DNA from: Oscarella lobularis
Taxonomy: Eukaryota > Porifera > Homoscleromorpha > Homosclerophorida > Oscarellidae
DNA length: 64,000 nucleotides
Reading direction: 5' to 3'
Assembly: GCF_947507565.1 (NCBI RefSeq)
Contig: NC_089194.1
Location: forward strand, 620,001 to 684,000
Positions 21,479 to 32,601 of the stretch are shown piece after piece; within the stretch, counting starts at the first letter, position 1; each line of letters opens with the position of its first letter. The notes below the pieces were generated by a model. That model was given only the letters and a program-made list of their open reading frames with translations. It was not told where the DNA came from and searched no databases. The translations under genes were made by a program, and so were the position numbers.

Positions 21479-23515
21479 CAGCTTTTCGATTGCTTTTCAC
21501 CCACCTCAGAAGATGCATTTAGTTACCAAAATGTAAAAGTGTTGCGTAAAAGGCGATAATTTCCAGTCGCTTCTCTACTTCTTTAGCGACGAGCCACGGA
21601 CGCCCGCGCGACCGGCGTCATCATCGACTTAGCGTCGAGTAGCTTTGTCTGAAACGTATTGTTTTTTTAGTGAAATACTGTACGAGCTTAGCGCAAGTTG
21701 AGAGCGCGAACTTGAAGGTGGAGGCTACATTTGATTTCTTTTCAGTGACATATTTATCATTTTTGCATAGGAACATAGTGCTGAAATGGTAAAAGCTGTG
21801 ACATGTACAACGCACGTGCAGTCGTGCGAGTTCCTAAACAACATCAAATGAACTAAAAGAGACGTAGAATTTCTCCTAGGTATCTGTCTCTAGCTGTCGT
21901 GTATATTGCTTCAACTCATATTCGTGAGGTACTAGAGCATCAATGGAGTAAGTGCGACGGCGAGTAGAAGGGGGGAAAGCCAAAGGCATCTAAGGCGAGG
22001 AAGATCCTGAGGAAGGAATGTGAGCGCACCTCATCAATAATAATTTATTTATTCATTTTGTTGTCTTTTTATATTTCTATTGCATCTGCTTCTTGTGGCA
22101 GTTGTAGTACGTAGCAGTGACAAAGCACACACCTCGAAGTGAAACCGGAAATTGATTGAGACTAACTAGAGATATTCTTTGCTACGAAAGCCACATGAGA
22201 AAAGCTCCTATCTCAGTCCTGTTCAAAACCGAATCCAAAAAGGTAAATTTTTAAAGTCAATAGTAGTTATCGTTGACCATTGCTGTAGCAGCTCGTAAAT
22301 CCATTGGACCCAAAGAGACTATAAGGACGATTTCAAACACAGGGTGAGAATCTATTCAAATATGTTTATTTGTGTACTCATTTCTTCTCAGGACCTCTGG
22401 GCAAACCATTTCCAACTTCCAGAGTCATTGCTGTTCGGTACGTGACTCTCTTTTGGTAGGTAAGTTTAAATCGAACGGTTCTTTCTTAATTTGCGTAACC
22501 CCTAGTTGTCATTGCTTTGTAATCTCGTATGTCAATATGTGTTTAACGCGTTTCCTTTTTATTTACGTTGCGTTCAGTATATTGCTTCACTTGCTAATGA
22601 CGACATTCTATGTGAGCGTCAGTAGTTTGGGGCTGGAACGCCTGCTGTCTGTTCGCAGTTGCAAGTAAAATTCAAACTGATCTTTTTTTCTCCGCCGTTG
22701 CTCACAAATTTTGATCTCTGTCTAGGTACACCTTGGGAACTTTATCGCATCAGAACTCTTCTATTTCGTCTGAGCTTTGTCGAGAAATGAAAAGGTTCTC
22801 TCTTGCGTACAACAGCCTAAAATAATCCGGATGGTGTCGTCAATATGACGACACTTCGGAGAACTGAGACTCATCGCGCAGCGTTTTTCGAGATACTTGC
22901 GCTGCACGGACGAGTGTAAGATTATCTCCCTATGTAATACAGGGCTAATACTGATGTACCTCTTTCTAGAAGGCATATGCTGTTGTCTCCAGTAGTATTT
23001 CTTTTATGTTCTGGAACAGCCTTATCAGTGAGCCCTGTCAGTGAGCCAAGTCTCCGTTTATATCCGCTTCGCTGCAGCGCTCAGCCAGAAGACATTCAAC
23101 CGTTGTGATAAGGTTTGTAGACCCTTTTACGTTCTCGGATACTCCACACCATGCCTAAAAGGGTCTGCGAACGCTTGGCCGCCCACGCGTCGTAGAGTCG
23201 TAATGTGATTTGTTGATTATCTTTGTTAGATTCGCGTAAATAAGCGTCAGCTATTTAGACGTGGAAGTTCTGTGACAAAAAGATTAAAATTATGAAGACT
23301 TGTGCTGTTCAAGGTGTTTGATTCTTTGTTCAAACCAGGAGAAGCCGCTAATCAACACGTGAGATCCTATGTGGGAGATGCGTGCCCCGCCCTAAATTCA
23401 TCAGCATATACTTTTCTTCGCGTCCTTCCTTGCCTAAATCTCAACTCTCCAGACTTGTAATACCAAGCTACTCACCGGGGGTTCGAAGGCCTCGCGTGAA
23501 GAAACCAAGCAAAAC
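21479..23515. other. Gene-poor stretch before the thioester-protein fragment
   Basis: Several short exon-like segments with GT/AG borders occur (for example around 22270-22480), but none gives a recognisable product. The segment around 23100-23160 is pyrimidine-rich. I see no repeat copy here. Confidence 0.3.
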
Positions 23516-25014
23516 ATGTTGGCGAAGTTGTGTGCTCTTTCTTTTCTTGTTACAGCAGCTATTGGGAATGTGTGGTAAGCGTCTTCGCCGCTTGTCGTGC
23601 CATCTTCTAAGGATAGATTTTCCTGTTTCCTTGTCCCCCGAAGTACGTCGTCCTTTTTCCCGAAGTTTTGCAAGTTGGAATTGAGCAGACGATAGCAGTT
23701 TCGGTCTTTGGCGAGCGGGCTCTCCCAATCAAAGTTCAAATCGAAACGTTGGACGGCTTTGTCATAAACGGATCAAATTTCGTCATTGTAGCCAAAGGCA
23801 CTAAAGAGTTCAAGCTCAGAGTAAACAGAGGAGTTCTAATATGACGGCTTAAGATCCTTTTTCCTTCAGATTCCTTGCATGAACGTCACCGAACCGAGCG
23901 AGGGAGGGACACGTTACGCCTGCGTCAAGGTTATCACTAATCTTCCCAAGTGCCCTACAAATGAGAGACGACGCGTGGTGCTGAGCTTCAAATCAATGTC
24001 AGTTTTTGTACAGACTGACAAACCTGTCTACAGAAGAGACGATGAGGGTACAAATCGTCCTGTAAGCTGTTTTTCTACATGCACAACTGTCTGTTTTAGT
24101 GAGAATTCTCGTTGCTGCTCTAAAACCAGACCATACGCCTTTGGATAATGACACAGAGGTGCTGTTTAGCAAATGACTCTTAAGCCTCGCAGAGCTTTGT
24201 GCCTAAAACTAATGAAGCTCTGCTCTCTGAAGCTACCTCCAGTTGGTCCTAGTTTAATTTTTTCTTTCTTATTTTAGATTTTTTTTGACATCAAGGTAAG
24301 TTCACTTGACGGTAGAATGACCGTAGTATTTCACTAATATAAAACCTGAGCTTTTAGCTTTTCGTAAGCACTCATTGAATCTTGGGCATGTTCCTTTAGT
24401 TGGAAAGTGGGTTATTCGTGCTGAATATGGCTGCAAGGTTGGTTAAGTATTCTATGTATTGCGCAGAACTGAAGTACATAATTAGAATAGCGTGATTTCA
24501 AATTTTCAATTTCAAGTTGAAGACTTTGGTATGCTATGTTATGTTATATGGACTAATTATATTTTCCGTGACGTACTTTATTGTTAGTTTTGCCAAGATT
24601 TGAGGTTGTGATTACTCCACCTAGAGTTATTAGTCCGTTGTCTGACCACATCGACGTTGGAGTGAAATCCATATATTGCTCAATTTTCATATTCTAAACT
24701 AGTTTGTTTAGCACAATCTATTTCAGGTACACCTATGGAAAACCTGTTGTAGGCAGGCTCAACGTCACGTTAGGAGTAGCTGAGAGGAACTCCTCTTTGT
24801 TTCAAACATTTAAAACAGCGCTTTTTGAAATAACAAGCAACTTAAGCAGTTGGAAGGCTTTCACAATAATAAAAGGATATTGAGCTTAGGATAAAGGAAT
24901 AAAACAGCTGACCTTTCCAAATGACGGTTACGGAGTCTTTCCGGAGGGAAAGTTGCTTTACATCTATGCTGACGTACCGAAAGAGCTAGCTATATATTTG
25001 GGTCGCGGAAGGAC
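23516..25014 (+). pseudogene. A2M/thioester-containing protein (TEP), N-terminal fragment
   Basis: ATG 23516 starts a signal peptide, 'MLAKLCALSFLVTAAIGNV', ending at a GTAAGC donor. The following exons encode MG-domain sequence: 'VLQVGIEQTIAVSVFG' (MG1), 'SMSVFVQTDKPVYRR' (hallmark of the MG1/MG2 boundary), 'ILVAALKPDHTPLDND', 'HVPLVGKWVIRAEYG', 'LPRFEVVITPPRV' and 'YTYGKPVVGRLNVTLGV', reaching about MG3. Family members (A2M, complement C3, insect TEPs) are secreted opsonins or protease traps of about 1400-1800 residues. The thioester region and everything after MG3 is missing. About 25 bp after the last recognisable piece the PARP14-like RRM begins. It is a truncated duplicate; some frames are also broken. 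Confidence 0.65.
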
Positions 25015-28000
25015 AGAGCGAAAGTCTGGGTAGGTCCTTTGAAGTCAAACGCTACCCATAAGGAGCTGAAGGGGCTCTTCTCCTCTTACGAGTCGTCTAT
25101 CGAGAGCGTCGTAATACCTCGAAACGGAAACACGTCGAGAGGCTATGCCTTGATATTTTTTATGACGAAAAGACAGCTGTAGACGCTCAAAGAGCGCTGA
25201 ATGGTACGCTGTTCCTTGGGAACCCGATCGAAGTGAAGTATGAGCCCAAAAGTAAACGCATTCTCTGCTTGTCACTTTAGTTCTTCTCAGAATAGAAGGA
25301 ACTTTTTCAGGTGTGGCGAGCCCACCGACGTCCTCGAATAGGTTCTCAGAGCCGTCTTTTGGGAGGCAGTCACCGTTATGTCAATGTTTTTTAGTGAGCA
25401 TGGTATTGAATAAATGTTTTTTAGACTCTCAGAAGGTGGTGCGTGCGAGAAAAGCGTCACTCTTGCCAAGCTTGAAAACGATACTCTTTGGAAGTTAGTC
25501 ACGACACAGCTTATTGACCAAGTCTCCTCCAATTTTCCTCGCGTGAAGTTGCGCGGACGCGTTGTGGCGAGGGGTTTCGCTATTGACTTTCAAGGCAGGA
25601 AGTTTGACGTCGATAAGGCTGCTAAGTTTACTTGGAAAAAGCACGAAAGCGACTTCATACTTTACAATTGTTCTTATGGTAGCGGTGGATTCATAGAAAT
25701 TCTGAAGCGAGCAATTGACGATCGCATCCTCGATTTGGAAGCCTTGGCTTCGGAGGCTAAAGTAGAATGTACGTTGGTGGAACTGAATGAAAAGGAAGTG
25801 CATATTGAGGTAGCCTCTTTTTCTGACAACAGTATAGCCGCCTTTAAGCGAGCGCTGGACAGTTTTCTGTCTGATCAAGAGGCTTCAGTAACAGAGGAAT
25901 ACTCGGCTTCACAGCTGGAGCTGGAATTCCTGCGAAGGCGTCAATTTCGTAAGTTAGTCAAGCACGACTCGTTAGCTGTTGGAACATCAGAGCACGGCGT
26001 TGTTTTGACGGGCCCCACGTACGCAGTGCGTGCCTATTCGCAGAGAATCAAAGATCTTTTGCGAGGATTTGGGGAAGAAACCTTTGATGTGTCGTATCAA
26101 CCGAGGGCTTTCACTGCTGCAAAGGCAAAGTTTTACGCTATTCAGAAAGAGTATAGCTCGCCGGAGTGTTTTATTCACATTTTGCCACCTGATTCGGTGC
26201 CTAAGAAATCGGGAGTGACGCGCATCTCCCTTGCGGGCGTGTGCAAAAAGTCTCTGTTGGCTGCCAAGCAAAAGATCCTTAGCGTTCCTCGTCTGTTAGA
26301 TCGGTTTAGTCAAGCAGTCCAAATACCGTCGCTTAATCGGACTGGGTTTCTTGAGAAGCGAATTGAGCTAGAGAAACAGCTGGGCGTAGGATTAGACGTG
26401 AGACAGAAAGACGTTTTGGTCTATGCGACGTCTATTGATCAGTTCAAAAAAGCTGAAATTATGATAATGAAGGAGAGAAAGGAAGAGGAATTTGACATTC
26501 GGCGCTACCAAAGCGCTAACCCATCAGCCATGAAGACTCTTTGCTCCACTGCCTGGAGAAAGGTTGTTTACCTGTCCAAGTCATCCAAGGTGTTTTCAGA
26601 GCGAAATGAGGACAACAGTGCTATACTTGTACGCGGTCCGTCGCGTAACGTTTTGGCATTTCGCCTCGCCTTAGATTCATTTGTAGAAGATCTCGGAACG
26701 TCGATTTCTTCTAGGCCAAATGAAGCGCATCGTGACGTGTACAGGCACCGCAGTAATTTTGTGATGCAGACCCTCTGCACTACTTATTGGATGGCTGTCG
26801 TGAGGCGAGCTAAAGGCTTTTCAGTGTTTGCACAAAAAAGCCCCGATAATGAATCGATAAGAATAGTCAGAGGCTCGAAACTGAAGAAAGCTCAATTTCC
26901 AGCGGCTATCGCTAAATTTTGCAATTCTTTGGACACCTTGGCTGGCACTATTGAGGATAAATCCTCGAGCCGTGAAAGGTAGGCATGCATTGCACAATGC
27001 CCTTCGTCTCGCTCCCAGATCATTTTTTTGAGAGCTACCACTACATGTATATACTTTGCGTTTCTTTCCATTCTTCTTGCCTTTATAATCCCGTTTAGTA
27101 CTTAACCCCTTAAGTCTTTCACTGATATCTGAGGCATTGTGTTTTTACTTTTTCTCCGTAGTGATGAGCCGGGTGTCCTCTCTCAGGAATGTGAAAAATT
27201 TGTTTCCTTTCCTGGAGGCAAATTGATGTTGTCCTTGATGAAAGAAGACATCGTCGATTACGTGTGCACTCACTACTCGAAAGTCGCCGTTTCACTTGAG
27301 TGCGATGATTCCGTGCCAAAAGTTTCAGTGAAGTTTCGAGGAAACCAAAGCGATATTAATTTGGCAGTGAATTGGGCCAAAAAGCGGCGCAGCCGTTTTT
27401 CCTGGACCGATCACTCATTCAGCAGAGAAGAGACGTGCTGCCTTCGAAGTTGCATCAGCCGCAATATTCTTGATCTGGAGCAACTGGGAAAAGACGTTGG
27501 AGTCGCGTGCGACATGTCGAGACTTTCTGAAGGAATACTTAGCGTGGCTGCAATATCTCCTGCCGATCCCAGAGCATTTTGGACTGCAGTGGATCAATAT
27601 CTAGGAGACCATTTATCAGTAACGGCTGAGCAATTTTTAACCGATATGCAGCTTAGATTCCTAAAACGCCTTCGCTTTAATATGCCTTGGCTTGGATTTG
27701 GACAAGTCATGAGCACTGGTATTAAACTGCTCTCACCAAATGAAGAGAAAAAATGTCTGATTGTAAAGGGAACTCGAAGAGATGTGCAGATCGCCTTGAA
27801 AGAACTGGAGAAAGTTTTTAGTCGTTTTGAAAAAACTTCCTTTGACTTTTCATACCCGAAAGGATCACGTGGCGCTCTCTCGAGAGAATTTAACAACGTT
27901 CAAGAGAAGTTGACCAAGAATGATGTTCTTGTCTTTACATCGACTGCCATGGCTAAGGATAACGCATTTCAAGTTACCCTCGCCAGTTTCGGCGACTTAA

Positions 28001-30511
28001 CCTCGGCAAGAGGTACGCTTCTGGCGTTGTCCAAATCATTTCATAAGTTTCAGAAAACGATTCGTGTTCCGTCTGGTCTCCGTTCAATAGTCTTTGAACA
28101 AGCACAGGAGAGAAATTTACCGATAGGATTAGTCGATGAAAACTTTGTCATTTATGGGTCGTCATCCGAAGCCGTAGCGACGTCTCTAAAAGCGGTGTAT
28201 GAATTGTCGAGAAAAGCGCGTAGAGAGCGAATTTCACGAGAGAGGGAGACGCCTGATGACCATCGAGGAGACTGCAATCTGATGAGTAGTAACTCTAGCG
28301 AAAAACCGTCACCGGCGAAGCCGAGTTACGGCAGGAAGATCTGTCCTACAGATGAAGAAGCAAATCGTCGACCTTTGGTGTCAGGAATCACAAATCCTTC
28401 TGATAAGCGGAACGTCGGAGGGGAGTCGTCACTAGCGATTAGCATCTCTTCGAACACGTCCAGGAGAACGACGGCGCATTTAGAATCAGAAAATCCTACG
28501 GCTGCCGAGGTTTTATCAACGAAAACCGTTACGTTAAGATTGCACCAAAAGCAAGCGCCTACGCTAGATGCCTCCCCATCGCCTGTGACCGGCGAATTGA
28601 AACGGTGTGCAACAAGGAAATCAGAACTCCCCACATCGCGCAAACAAGAGACAGAATTTCAGCCTACGTCACCGCGTCTTCTAAAAGATATTCCTTTCAG
28701 CGGGTCCAAATTTCTTTCAATCTACCGCGGAAGTGTGGTATGTGAATGTGTCGACGTAATAGTCACGGCCACCAGAGGAGACCTCCTCCTCCAAACCGAC
28801 ATCGCTGCGGCTGGAGGACCCTCCATTGAGAAGGAATGCAGTAAGTACGTCAACGATCACGGCTACGTTGCAAGTGGAAATACCATAGCGACAGACAGCG
28901 GAAATCTAAAATGCAAACGCATTCTTCACGCTGTCGTTGCCGCGCTTGACACCCAAGCAGATCTAAGAGCGTGTTTGCGTCGATGCTTCGACGACGTTGA
29001 AGCGATGTCTGCTAGATCAATAGCTCTTCCTCTACTGTTCGACGACAGGAACTTGCCCATTGAAACCGGTTTTGCGGTTATGGTGGAAGAGATAAAATGT
29101 CGATTAGAAGGGGGAAGCTGTGTCAAAGTTGTTAGACTTGTCGACTCGAATCCTGGGTTGATTAGTATTACAGGAGCAGGGCCTTCTTCTTCCCAGTCTT
29201 CTGCAACACCTTTGAAAAATTTTGAATGGCGTTTCCTAGACGACAGCAATAAGTTTCAGCCTGTTGATGCTATCGTCAATGCCAAATTAGAGAAATGTTA
29301 CGCAGAGGCGAAGAAAAAGAACGAAATGCAAATTCAGGTATCTCCTTATGTTTACGACTTACATTTCGAGACGCAGAAGAACTTTGTTATGGAAAGAGTG
29401 CGACCCATTCGACGATGTGCTGTAAATTTGCCTGGGCCGACCGCTAGAGCCGAGTGGTATTTCGTAGACGACGTGGGCCAGCAGCAGACGTACGACGTCG
29501 CCTCGTCGTTCCGACTTGACAGCGCCTTCGACAGGAGCGCGCAATGGGTCGTCATTTCGATTGGTAGATTTTCCTACGAAATTGATCTTGTCGCAATGAC
29601 GCAGAAAAACACGACAACAGGAAAGAAGAGATATATTGTTCGGACGGGTTTAGCAGAGAGTTCCCTGCGTCCTAACCTTATTATTCGACCTCCACGCAAA
29701 GAAGCGAAAGAACGCGGATTTTCTCCATTCTTTAGGAAGATTTTTTCTACAAGCGAAACGAAGAGTTTTCGTATCTCTTCAGATACGGGCGTTGCTTTGA
29801 GTGGCGCCATTCGTGAAGCAGCGGAAAGGTGTGATGTGGAGATAAACTTTGTGACCGACGCTGGCAGCGACAGTGCCGAGGTGCAGCTGAAAGGCATCAA
29901 ATCATACGTGCAAAGTGCGTACGAAACGATTCAGGTAAGTTTTAGTAGATTTTTCGACGTTATTCTGCTCTATGTATTGATACATATTGCATTTTTTCCT
30001 AGGATACGATAATTGCTTACCAGAGCAAAGGCATTTTAGACTGTCCACCGGAGTGGGAGCATCAGACGGAAGAGGTCGAGCTGAAGTTAGCCCACAGTCA
30101 CTCTTTTGAGGCTCTCAAAGTCGAGAAACTGATGAAAGAGTCAATGCCCACGGTATGCGACACATTCTGCATGACTAGTAATCTGCTTCAGGACGATTTT
30201 CATTTTTAGATTAGAGTTACAAGAATTGAAAGGATTCAGAATCGGCGCCAATGGGAAAGGCACCAGCTGCAGCAGAAGCACGTGTGGCGCAGCAACGGTG
30301 GTGTCATCAATGCAATGGAGCTCTTTCACGGTACACGAAACACAGATCCATCTCTAATTTATAAAGGAGCCGAGGGCTTTGATATTCGTCTAAGTCGTTC
30401 TGGTATGTGGGGTCAAGGAAACTACTTTGCAGCACATGCATCGTACTCACATGGTTACGCTTATTGCTTGCCTAATGGATGTAAACAGATGTTTCTGGTC
30501 CGAGTACTGAC

Positions 30512-31593
30512 TAGGCTCGAGGGTCCAGCTAGCCTCGATACTCCAGACCCTCGCGCGTTAAGGGGGGTGTGGTTGGCGAGAGGGTCTGGAGTATCGAGGC
30601 TAGCAGGGGGGGTTGATCGTTAGCGCACTAGGCAGCCACGCCCTTTCTAAAAGTTCGTTTTTCTGCGCTTCACGATTCTTTCTGTGCCACCTAAACATAA
30701 TGGTAAGTTTCTTTGGCCAATAGAAATGGTTCAAGATTAATTCCAATGCTTGCGTGCGCTTTTTGCGGGACTTCGTCGTCCGTGTCTAAAACAGCTCTGT
30801 GACCTTCGTTGCGTTTTGCTATGAGATTTTGGTCCATCGCAATCTTTGCTTTAGGCTTCCATAAGGCCTGCCATAGCTCGTGGCGCCGAATTTGCTCTGT
30901 CCTTTACGAACATTCGATCCGCTTTAGGCGATGGCCTCAGCAAATGCTCTAAGCCGTGTTCGTTAGGCCAGCCCTGAGTGAGAGTGTCGCAGAGAGCTTA
31001 AGATCTTCCTCCTGCATCCAGGGCTTCCAAGCAAATTGTCTCTTTCTAAGTTCTTTGACGGGGCGTGGTACGTCTCGAAGCTGCCTTGTAGCGCTTTCCG
31101 CAGTTTGACGCCGTTGTTTGGAAGACAGGGTGAAGCCGGTAGGCGTTAGTTCTACGCGATTACGCTTCATCCGCGCGACTCTAGCGGCAACCTGAGCTTC
31201 GATAGATGCCATATCGCCTACATTCTGTATGAAAAATGCAAAAGGAAAGGCGCCACGAGTCACGGCGTAAAGCGTCATGGTATAACGAAGCTGAATTCTC
31301 ACGGAGATCTAAAAGCTTCAATGGAAATCGCGAGAACGGAGGCGTTTTTGCGGTTGGTTGTGTTCGATAGCAGACAAGTCTGTGGCCGACATCAGTGGCC
31401 ACCTTGTCGACAACGATCACATACACGCACTAAAAATGATAGGCGACTGCGGAAAAACGTTCGCTTTTGGACGAGGTTACCGAAGCCTAGTGCGCTAACG
31501 ATCAACCCCCCCTGCGAGGCTAGGGTCCAGCCTGTGTTTGGTCCCGCGCGCGCTACGCACGGTCCCAAACATCAGGCTGGACCCTCGAGCCTA
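30512..31593. mobile_element. Outer hairpin-rich transposon inserted in the PARP catalytic exon
   Basis: Ends are inverted repeats beginning 'TAGGCTCGAGGGTCCAGC'. The 9-bp direct repeat AGTACTGAC flanks it at 30503-30511 and 31594-31602. Internally, hairpins are seen at about 30528-30603 ('GCCTCGATACTCCAGACCCT' and its complement) and 31524-31590. After subtracting the inner element it is only about 170 bp, a small non-autonomous foldback element. Removal of the element and one direct repeat rejoins the codons across the PARP exon. Confidence 0.85.
30604..31514. mobile_element. Inner 911-bp DNA transposon nested in the outer one
   Basis: Perfect terminal inverted repeats of about 30 bp start 'CAGGGGGGGTTGATCG' and end with the complementary 'CGATCAACCCCCCCTG'. 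The target duplication is CGAGGCTAG (30595-30603 and 31515-31523), 9 bp. A reverse-strand frame at 30949-31302 is basic but not a recognisable transposase. A 9-bp duplication would fit Mutator-like elements; the superfamily is otherwise unassigned. Confidence 0.85.
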
Positions 31594-31792
31594 AGTACTG
31601 ACTGGAGACAGCGTTAAAATGGAGCCAGATCGCAACCTTCGTAGAGCACCGCTGAAAAATAAGCAGGGCAAATTTGGCGGTGTCGATATCGAATACGATT
31701 CGGTAACTGGCTTAGCCAATGGTTGCAAGGTTTTTGTCACGTATAAAAACGATAAGTCCTATCCACTCTATCTTATCACGTACCACGTTTAG

Positions 31793-32601
31793 GTACTAAT
31801 ACTCTTAGAAACTGATTTTTCTTGCTCTATGTATAATGTATTCTTGCTGGACTTTACTTGCAGTGACACCGTAATAAAATCTTTTACAGTTTTCTAAATG
31901 CAATGAATTTACGGGAATAATGCTTTAAAAATGCTAGGATACAGTCCACCGAAACCGGCATAATTTCGATTACCGCTTAGACTACCAAATATCGCAGAAT
32001 ATTATAAAAAGTAAAGATTAAATTCTAAGAACACCGCTATACGGAAAACCCTCGTTAATCCAGATGTCTTTTCTGTATACACCATGTACATTTATAAAAC
32101 GCGGTACATCCGGGAGACTTGAAATAATCACGCAGCTGCCACAGCGTGCAAATATTTGCGAAGCCAGCGAAATAGAGAGCATCGCGCTTGCTTTTCATAG
32201 GTCTCGCTGCGATGGAGAATGCTTTTCAGGTATAGGGATTGCGAATATCAAACTTTTTTTCCTTCGACCAAGACAGTAATTTTACCTTTAAACTACGAAC
32301 ACTATTAGCGGGCCCGCTAATTAGACCCTTAGTGGTTATTCTCATTCTAGCCCACCCTTCATCCACTCGTATATTAAGCCTAAAGCTAGATCTGTTTCAG
32401 GGCAATAATGCATTGCTAAAAATATTCCTGTTACTATTTGTATAATCAAACGCGCCCCTCTTGAAAAACGCCTCTATGCTTATCTGTCTCGCCCTTCCTT
32501 TCTCTGGAAATCGTTCACATGGTTTTCTCAAGCGATTTCGAGAGATCGGTTTGACCGGGGCCCCTTTAGGCTCAGAGCGACGACAGGATTCCTCTACCAT
32601 A
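31793..32601. other. Gene-free stretch after the PARP gene
   Basis: Starts with the PARP 3' region; AATAAAATC at 31874 is a plausible polyadenylation signal. The rest shows no coding signal that I can name. Confidence 0.35.

Larger units (their letters stand above)
25015..31792 (+). pseudogene. PARP14-like mono-ADP-ribosyltransferase, copy 2 (frameshifted and transposon-split)
   Basis: Order: RRM (about 25015-25240); KH-like repeats in exons about 25433-26978 and 27162 onward; macro domain (about 28690-29160, 'GSKFLSIYRGSVVCECVDVI', 'AAAGGPSIEKEC'); first WWE ('FEWRFLDDSNKFQPVD'); second WWE ('AEWYFVDDVGQQQTYD'); exon end 29934; exon 30003-30152; and a catalytic exon from 30210 with 'LFHGT' (NAD-binding His), 'NYFAAHASYS' (Tyr) and C-terminal 'YPLYLITY', ending TAG 31790-31792. 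The Leu after Tyr in this last motif fits the H-Y-L class, which does mono-ADP-ribosylation. Lesions are a run of six T at about 25155-25160 where the frame needs seven, and nested transposons at 30512-31593. Splice phases elsewhere are coherent. Without these lesions it would be a full-length PARP14-type protein. Confidence 0.85.

Noticed and set aside
30949-31426. Transposase gene inside the inner PARP-exon transposon
   Set aside because: The two overlapping reverse frames are short, basic and lack any transposase motif that I can identify.
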